A DNA stretch of 64,000 bases, taken from Magnetococcales bacterium (GTDB lineage Bacteria > Pseudomonadota > Magnetococcia > Magnetococcales > Magnetaquicoccaceae). Below the pieces are notes generated by a model that was not told the origin of the DNA, ran no database searches, and saw nothing but the letters and a program-made list of their open reading frames with translations. The stretch is from assembly GCA_015231375.1 (NCBI GenBank), contig JADGBT010000003.1:1-64000 (forward strand), in the 5' to 3' direction. Below, one piece after another: positions 55,305 through 64,000 of this stretch. The translations under genes and the position numbers were made by a program. Every line of letters starts with the position of its first letter. Position 1 is the first letter of the stretch.

Positions 55305-55604
55305 TCAGGACTTGGCGAAAAAGTCGATGGTTTGCCCTTGCTCAAGTCGAACGATTGCCTTTTTCCATTGACTTCTTTGCCCTTGTGTGCGACCGACTCT
55401 CTTGATCTTGCCAGTCACCTTCAGGGTTTGTACAGCCTTGACCTGAACATTAAACAACTTTTCCACCGCAGCCTTGATCTGAGGCTTGTTCGCCCAGTTA
55501 GCCACTTTGAAGACCATCTGATTGGCCTGTTCCTGGCACATGGTGGATTTCTCAGTGACACGCGGTGCATCCAGAACTTGGTACAAGGTGTAGGGACCGC
55601 TCAT
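55305..55604 (-). CDS. rplW: 50S ribosomal protein L23
   Basis: The 99-aa L23 at the exit tunnel is the trigger-factor docking site. It begins MSGPYTLYQVLDAPRVTEKST and contains NQMVFKVANWANKPQIKAAVEKLF, the family core. Its start overlaps the rplD stop (ATGA at 55601-55604). Confidence 0.94.
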   Translation of the reverse strand: MSGPYTLYQVLDAPRVTEKSTMCQEQANQMVFKVANWANKPQIKAAVEKLFNVQVKAVQTLKVTGKIKRVGRTQGQRSQWKKAIVRLEQGQTIDFFAKS

Positions 55605-56302
55605 ACTGGGCTTCCTTCTGTCTGCTCGCTCTCTTCGACTTTGGATCCATTGCCGTGCGCCACTCTGGCTTCGAGCTTTATCAAAGCGGCTTCGGTCATC
55701 AAGACTTTCTCATGCGCCAACAGATCGTACACGTTGACTCCCTCCACTCGAATCACATCGACTCCGGGCAAATTGCGCGCCGAAAGTTCAACGTGAGGAT
55801 CGGATTCCGGGAGGACAATCAGTACCGATTTTGCCGCATCCAATCGATTCAGAATTTCCAGAAGAGACTTGGTTTTGATTTGCAACAAACCAAAATCCTT
55901 CAGGAGAATCAATTCATCGGCTTCTCTCTTGGCCGACAGGGCAATTCTCAATCCGAGAGCTCTTTCTTTTTTGGTCATTTTGACCGAAAAATCTCTGGGA
56001 TGAGGCCCAAACACCACACCACCTGTGCGGTATTGAGGCGCCCGGATCGTGCCCTGACGAGCATTACCCGTACCCTTCTGACGATAGGGCTTGTGACCAC
56101 CACCACTCACCTCGCCACGACGCTTGGTCGAAGCAGTACCGAGACGGCGTTTGGCCAATTGATAATGGACAACACGAGTCAACAAATCACCCCGAACCTC
56201 GGCACCAAAAGCATAGCTGCTGAGATTCACGGTGTGCGACTTTTGGTTGGCCGCGTCGATTACAGGATGCTCAATCATTTCATCAGATCTCGTACGGGTC
56301 AT
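55601..56302 (-). CDS. rplD: 50S ribosomal protein L4
   Basis: The 233-aa L4 helps form the exit tunnel, and in E. coli it represses the S10 operon. It has the family's TGNARQGTIRAPQYRTGGVVFGPHPRDF block. The N-terminus (MTRTRSDEMIEHPVID) is some residues longer than in E. coli, and an ATG at 56278 could also be the start, but the ATGA overlap with rplC favours 56302. The last 25 residues (VAHGNGSKVEESEQTEGSPV) form an acidic tail of unknown role. Confidence 0.93.
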   Translation of the reverse strand: MTRTRSDEMIEHPVIDAANQKSHTVNLSSYAFGAEVRGDLLTRVVHYQLAKRRLGTASTKRRGEVSGGGHKPYRQKGTGNARQGTIRAPQYRTGGVVFGPHPRDFSVKMTKKERALGLRIALSAKREADELILLKDFGLLQIKTKSLLEILNRLDAAKSVLIVLPESDPHVELSARNLPGVDVIRVEGVNVYDLLAHEKVLMTEAALIKLEARVAHGNGSKVEESEQTEGSPV

Positions 56303-56940
56303 TTCAGGGCCGATTTGACGGCATCCCGAATGAATACAACCGATCCCTTGGAACCTGGAACACTCCCTTTCAGAACCAAAAGGTTACGTTCCAAATCCAC
56401 CAAAGCCACGGTCAAGCCCATAACGGTCACATTCACATCTCCCATGTGACCAGCCATTTTCTTGTTCTTGAACACACGGCCAGGCGTCTGACATTGACCA
56501 ATGGATCCAGGAGAACGGTGGGTCAGGTGAGCACCGTGGGAAGCGCGTCCACCACGGAATCCCCAACGTTTCATACCACCAGCAAATCCCTTACCCACGC
56601 TTTTTGCGGTCACATCAACACGAGCGCCTGCTTCAATGCGTTCCAATCTCAAGCTCTCGCCGGCTTGATACTCCGCAGTATCATCCACTCTGAATTCCTT
56701 AAGAATCCGTTGTGGCGGCACATTGGCCTTGGCATAAAGCCCACGAACCGGCTTTTTGACACGAGATGGCTTGGCATCTTCATAGCCGAGCTGCACGGCA
56801 TTGTAGCCATCCACGTCAGTTGTCTTGACACCTACAATCGGGCATGGACCTACTTTCAACAAGGTCACGGCAACACTCTTGCCGTCTGTTGTGAAGATCC
56901 TGCTCATTCCGAGTTTGCGTCCGATCAATCCCGCGCGCAT
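56299..56940 (-). CDS. rplC: 50S ribosomal protein L3
   Basis: The 213-aa L3 starts assembly of the large subunit. It begins MRAGLIGRKLGMSRIFTTDG and has the block GGMKRWGFRGGRASHGAHLTHR with its loop near the peptidyl-transferase centre. The ATG at 56940 is preferred over an open frame to 56964, which has no conserved residues. Its stop overlaps rplD by ATGA. Confidence 0.95.
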   Translation of the reverse strand: MRAGLIGRKLGMSRIFTTDGKSVAVTLLKVGPCPIVGVKTTDVDGYNAVQLGYEDAKPSRVKKPVRGLYAKANVPPQRILKEFRVDDTAEYQAGESLRLERIEAGARVDVTAKSVGKGFAGGMKRWGFRGGRASHGAHLTHRSPGSIGQCQTPGRVFKNKKMAGHMGDVNVTVMGLTVALVDLERNLLVLKGSVPGSKGSVVFIRDAVKSALK

Positions 56941-56971
56941 CTTGATCCATCCTTTCCCTGGCAAAAACCGC

Positions 56972-57280
56972 CTAGAGTTTGATCTCGACGTTAACGCCAG
57001 CTGCCAGATCCAGTTTCATTAAAGCATCAACGGTCTGAGGCGTCGGATTAATAATATCGATGACCCGTTTGTGGGTACGGATCTCAAACTGTTCACGAGA
57101 CTTTTTGTCCACGTGCGGTGAACGCAGCACCGTATAGCGGCTGATTCTTGTCGGCAACGGGATCGGGCCACGGATTTCTGCACCAGTCCGCCGTGCGGTC
57201 TGGACAATTTCACCCGTCGATTGATCCAGTATCCGATGGTCAAACGCCTTCAACCGGATTCGTATTTTTTGATTATCCAT
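56972..57280 (-). CDS. rpsJ: 30S ribosomal protein S10
   Basis: The 102-aa S10 is part of the small-subunit head, and also pairs with NusB in transcription antitermination. It begins [20 protein letters not shown] and has the family's [32 protein letters not shown]. It directly follows tuf, so the str and S10 segments are joined in one unit. Confidence 0.95.
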   Translation of the reverse strand: MDNQKIRIRLKAFDHRILDQSTGEIVQTARRTGAEIRGPIPLPTRISRYTVLRSPHVDKKSREQFEIRTHKRVIDIINPTPQTVDALMKLDLAAGVNVEIKL

Positions 57281-57328
57281 TACCAATTCACCCAACGCCT
57301 TCCAGACGCCGCCCCATACAGGCCATCG

Positions 57329-58519
<1,191 letters not shown>

Positions 58520-58531
58520 ATCTCTCTCCCC

Positions 58532-60613
58532 TTAGCCCTTGACTTTCGCCACGATTTCATCGGCGACGCTCTTCGGCACCGGTTCGTAATGATGAAACTG
58601 CATCGTGAAAGTCGCCCTTCCCTGAGTCATGGACCGCAGGTCTGTGGCGTAACCAAACATGTTCGCAAGCGGTGTCATGGCCTTGACCAATTGATTGCCC
58701 GCTACGGAATCCATACCATAGATCGTACCGCGTCTGGAGTTCAAGTCCCCAATGACATCACCCATAAAGGATTCTGAGACTTCCACTTCCACTTCCATAA
58801 TGGGTTCAAGAATGACGGGCGCAGCCTTGACACATCCTGCCTTGATGGCCATGGACGCCGCGATCTTGAAGGCCATTTCTGACGAGTCAACATCATGATA
58901 GGACCCATCGTACAAAGCCACCTGGATATCCACCATGGGATATCCGGCCTGGACACCGGTCGTGAGCGCCTCTTCCGCGCCCTTTGCGACAGCGGAAATA
59001 TACTCACGTGGAACAATACCACCTTTGATCTCATCCACAAAATTGAATCCAGCACCCGGTTCTCTTGGCTCGATCCGCAGCCAGACATGGCCGAACTGGC
59101 CTCGTCCACCCGATTGCCGAACGAATTTACCCTCGGACTCAACCGTCTTGGTAATCGTTTCTCTGTAGGCGACCTGTGGTTTACCCACATTGGCTTCAAC
59201 TTTGAACTCACGCATCATCCGATCCACCAGGATCTCCAGATGCAACTCACCCATACCAGAGATGATCGTTTGGTTGGTTTCATGATCCACCGAAACACGG
59301 AACGATGGATCTTCCTGGGCCAACCGTCCCAAAGCAACACCCATTTTTTCCTGGTCAGCTTTGGTTTTCGGCTCAATGGCAATCGAAATCACCGGTTCCG
59401 GAAAGGTCATCTTCTCCAGAATAATGGGCTTGGCCGGATCACACAGAGTATCCCCTGTGGTTGTCATTTTCAGACCAACGGCTGCCGCAATGTCACCGGT
59501 ACGGACTTCCTTCACATCTTCTCGTTTATTGGCATGCATCAACATGATGCGACCAATCCGTTCCTTCTTGTCTTTGCCCGGGTTCAGAATGTACGATCCA
59601 GCCGTCAAGACACCAGAATAGACTCTGAAAAAGGTCAAGCTGCCCACAAAGGGATCAGACATGATCTTGAAGGCCAAAGCCGAGAAGGGCGCCGTATCCT
59701 TGGCCTCACGGGTGTCAGGGGTGGAATCTTCCAGGGATTTGATTCCTTGGACCGAAGCCACATCATCCGGTGAGGGAAAGAAAGCGACAACCGCATCCAA
59801 CAAAGCCTGCACGCCTTTATTCTTGAAGGCAGATCCACACATGACAGGGATGAACGATCCCCGGATCACACCTTTCCGAATACAGTCACGCAGCTCGGTC
59901 TCCGTGATGGTATCGCCTTCCAGATAGCGCTCCATCAATTCGTCACTCTCTTCGAGAGCCGTTTCAAGCAGCTTTTCACGATATTCGTTGACTTCATTGA
60001 CCATATCCGCTGGAACCTCCCGCACATCATATCGGGCTCCAAGGGACTCGTCATCGAAGATCATGGCCTTGCGCGAAATCAAATCCACCATGCCACGGAA
60101 ATTGTCTTCGTGGCCAATCGGGATTTGGATCGGCACAGCTTTGGCTTTCAAACGATCTTTGATCATAGCGACCACACGGAAGAAATCAGCTCCCATGCGG
60201 TCCATTTTGTTCACAAAAGCCACACGTGGGACACCATAGCGATCCGCCTGACGCCACACGGTTTCCGACTGGGGCTGCACACCACCAACCGAACAGAACA
60301 CAGCAACAGCACCATCCAGCACGCGTAAAGAACGCTCCACCTCAATGGTGAAATCCACGTGCCCAGGGGTATCAATAATATTGATACGATGATCACTCCA
60401 GAAACAGGTGGTCGCAGCAGAGGTGATGGTGATGCCGCGCTCTTGTTCCTGCTCCATCCAGTCCATCGTAGCGGTGCCATCATGTACTTCACCGAGCTTG
60501 TGCGAACGCCCAGTATAATACAAAATCCGCTCGGTCACGGTGGTTTTACCGGCATCAATGTGCGCCATAATGCCGATATTGCGCACGCGAGACAGTGGTA
60601 TTTCCCTTGACAC
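58532..60613 (-). CDS. fusA: Elongation factor G
   Basis: The 693-aa translocase GTPase moves tRNA and mRNA after peptide transfer. The G1 motif is [20 protein letters not shown]3 is DTPGHVDFT and G4 is NKMD ([10 protein letters not shown]). The C-terminal domains IV and V are complete ([18 protein letters not shown]). It follows rpsG and ends 12 bp before tuf, as in the normal str operon. Confidence 0.97.
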   Translation of the reverse strand: MSREIPLSRVRNIGIMAHIDAGKTTVTERILYYTGRSHKLGEVHDGTATMDWMEQEQERGITITSAATTCFWSDHRINIIDTPGHVDFTIEVERSLRVLDGAVAVFCSVGGVQPQSETVWRQADRYGVPRVAFVNKMDRMGADFFRVVAMIKDRLKAKAVPIQIPIGHEDNFRGMVDLISRKAMIFDDESLGARYDVREVPADMVNEVNEYREKLLETALEESDELMERYLEGDTITETELRDCIRKGVIRGSFIPVMCGSAFKNKGVQALLDAVVAFFPSPDDVASVQGIKSLEDSTPDTREAKDTAPFSALAFKIMSDPFVGSLTFFRVYSGVLTAGSYILNPGKDKKERIGRIMLMHANKREDVKEVRTGDIAAAVGLKMTTTGDTLCDPAKPIILEKMTFPEPVISIAIEPKTKADQEKMGVALGRLAQEDPSFRVSVDHETNQTIISGMGELHLEILVDRMMREFKVEANVGKPQVAYRETITKTVESEGKFVRQSGGRGQFGHVWLRIEPREPGAGFNFVDEIKGGIVPREYISAVAKGAEEALTTGVQAGYPMVDIQVALYDGSYHDVDSSEMAFKIAASMAIKAGCVKAAPVILEPIMEVEVEVSESFMGDVIGDLNSRRGTIYGMDSVAGNQLVKAMTPLANMFGYATDLRSMTQGRATFTMQFHHYEPVPKSVADEIVAKVKG

Positions 60614-60670
60614 GTCAAATCCCCTGTACAGAAGCGCTGAAGAGCACGAGGCCCATCATTGCCGTTGGCG

Positions 60671-61141
60671 TTACCACCGATAGTGAGCGAAAACTTTATT
60701 CGCCTCTGCCATGCGGTGCGTATCGTCCTTTTTCTTGACTGTTGAACCACGTCCGTTGGCAGCGTCCATCAATTCGGCAGCCAAACGTTCACGCATCGTC
60801 TTCTCGCCACGATCTCTGGCATACTTGACGATCCAGCGGATGGCCAAGGTTTGCCTTCTGCTGGGACGCACTTCCACCGGAACCTGATAGGTGGCGCCAC
60901 CAACTCGACGAGAACGAACCTCTACAGTCGGACGGGTATTGTCGATCGCATCGCGAAAGATCTTCATCGGATCATCTTTGGTACGATCACCAACAATCTC
61001 CAGAGCACCGTAGAACAGATGCTCGGACAGAGATTTCTTGCCGTCCCGCATGAGACAGTTCATGAATTTGGCGACCAACTGATCACCATAAACGGGATCA
61101 CCAATGATTTCCCGTTGTTGAACGTCACGCCGTCTGGACAT
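60671..61141 (-). CDS. rpsG: 30S ribosomal protein S7
   Basis: The 156-aa S7 starts assembly of the small-subunit head. It begins [20 protein letters not shown] and includes [21 protein letters not shown]. In E. coli S7 is the repressor of the str operon, binding between rpsL and rpsG. Here the corresponding gap (61142-61243) is about 100 bp, long enough to hold such a site. Confidence 0.95.
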   Translation of the reverse strand: MSRRRDVQQREIIGDPVYGDQLVAKFMNCLMRDGKKSLSEHLFYGALEIVGDRTKDDPMKIFRDAIDNTRPTVEVRSRRVGGATYQVPVEVRPSRRQTLAIRWIVKYARDRGEKTMRERLAAELMDAANGRGSTVKKKDDTHRMAEANKVFAHYRW

Positions 61142-61243
61142 TCATACTGCTCCTACCAACATGTGGGAGATTTCCTGAAACCGTTCACACTGCATTGACT
61201 GCAATGCGTTGGGTATCGGACTCGCTATCTTCGACAAACTGTG

Positions 61244-61615
61244 TTACTTGGGCCGTTTCGCGCCATACAAGGAGCGTCCTTGTTTGCGGTTCTTGACTCC
61301 CTGCGTATCCAAAGTACCACGAATAATGTGATACCGAACACCAGGCAAGTCCTTCACACGACCACCGCGCACCAGAACAACCGAGTGCTCTTGCAGATTA
61401 TGGCTCTCACCGGGAATGTACACGGTCACTTCGTGGCCATTGGTCAGACGCACGCGAGCCACTTTACGCAACGCGGAGTTGGGCTTCTTCGGTGTCGTCG
61501 TGTAAACACGTGTGCAGACCCCACGTTTCTGGGGACAAGACTGCATGGCCGGGACGTTGGTTTTCTTTTTTATCGTCTTACGTCCAAAACGCACAAGTTG
61601 ATTCACGGTTGGCAT
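61244..61615 (-). CDS. rpsL: 30S ribosomal protein S12
   Basis: The 123-aa S12 monitors decoding. It begins [20 protein letters not shown] and has the loop [22 protein letters not shown], with the lysine at which streptomycin resistance mutations occur in other bacteria in its wild-type form (PKKPNS), and [16 protein letters not shown]. The ATG at 61615 gives the family start. It is the first gene of the str operon and follows a candidate promoter at 61806. Confidence 0.96.
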   Translation of the reverse strand: MPTVNQLVRFGRKTIKKKTNVPAMQSCPQKRGVCTRVYTTTPKKPNSALRKVARVRLTNGHEVTVYIPGESHNLQEHSVVLVRGGRVKDLPGVRYHIIRGTLDTQGVKNRKQGRSLYGAKRPK

Positions 61616-61805
61616 TACGATCTCACCCCAAACCATTCATCCGAGTAGTGTATCAATGTTCGGCCTGCCGGTAAAGTCTAATTTTGTATTGTTCTTCAAA
61701 AACTTCGACCCGACCAGCGACCCGCTCTCGCCTGATTCTCAATACTGCTAGGCGCCCATCTGCATGATGCTTGAATCTCGTTTCGCCATTTCGCGAAAGC
61801 CCTTT

Positions 61806-61834
61806 ATACTAACCATACTGACCTGCTTTGTCAA
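61806..61834 (-). promoter_or_regulatory. Candidate str-operon promoter
   Basis: Read on the - strand, TTGACA (61829-61834) and TAGTAT (61806-61811) are 17 bp apart. The -35 box is a perfect match. It lies about 190 bp upstream of rpsL and just after the rpoC stop at 61910. The remaining 294-bp gap holds no gene that I can see, and only a weak AT stem near 61850 with no clear terminator. Confidence 0.6.
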
Positions 61835-61909
61835 CCTGTTTGTTCAAGAAAATTGAACTGCACTGCATTTTCTTCATTGGCCTCATTTCCGGCCGCGATT
61901 CTCCCCAGA

Positions 61910-64000
<2,091 letters not shown>

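Noticed and set aside
61842-61870. A possible rpoC terminator (AAGAAAAT...ATTTTCTT)
   Set aside because: The stem is made only of A-T pairs and lacks a proper T-tract after it, so I do not call it.

Overview
The window comes from a G+C-rich, Gram-negative proteobacterium that carries flagellar and type IV pilus genes. The evidence is a pilMNOPQ operon, MotA/MotB-like genes, RpoH, PBP1A, a Maf-type flagellin glycosylation gene and the proteobacterial layout secY-rpmJ-rpsM-rpsK-rpsD-rpoA-rplQ. A magnetotactic-coccus-like (Magnetococcales) or other deep alphaproteobacterial relative is possible, but this is a guess and nothing in the sequence proves it. I see no tRNA, rRNA, insertion sequence, prophage or CRISPR.

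Layout. (1) 1-679 (-): the N-terminal part of an AAA-type ATPase cut by the window edge. (2) 835-7545 (+): a tightly coupled surface-sugar operon of Maf/DUF115 glycosyltransferase, nucleotide-sugar 4,6-dehydratase, LegC-like aminotransferase, NeuD-like acetyltransferase and PtmE-like CBS/nucleotidyltransferase, closed by a bidirectional terminator. (3) 7619-14187: housekeeping genes (aspartate aminotransferase, cysS, rlmB, a rubredoxin-domain protein, an unknown protein, plsC, rpoH), followed by 14 copies of a 22-bp tandem repeat. (4) 14628-24092: mrcA (-) and, divergently, pilMNOPQ-aroB (+). (5) 24113-30831: a signalling cluster with a 1218-aa hybrid histidine kinase, CheR, a second hybrid kinase and, convergently, a CheX-like protein. 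(6) 30989-34470: a glycosyltransferase and a polysaccharide deacetylase, divergent. (7) 33364-37370 (-): motA, a motB-like gene and two PilZ genes. (8) 37544-43164: mtnA and prmA (-) and, divergently, mfd (+), ended by a bidirectional terminator. (9) 43342-64000 (-): the full str-S10-spc-alpha ribosomal superoperon, preceded by the 3' half of rpoC.

How the genes work together. The sugar operon should supply an activated nonulosonic (legionaminic-type) acid precursor and the enzyme that attaches it to flagellin. The pil operon builds the type IV pilus alignment complex and secretin. The mot-PilZ block looks like a stator pair with its own c-di-GMP sensors, but the B subunit has lost the ion-carrying aspartate, which makes it the most unusual locus in the window. 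The kinase-CheR-kinase group looks like an unusual phosphorelay or chemotaxis-type module. The ribosomal block reads as one long leftward transcription unit with many ATGA or short-gap couplings and is visibly less G+C-rich than the rest.
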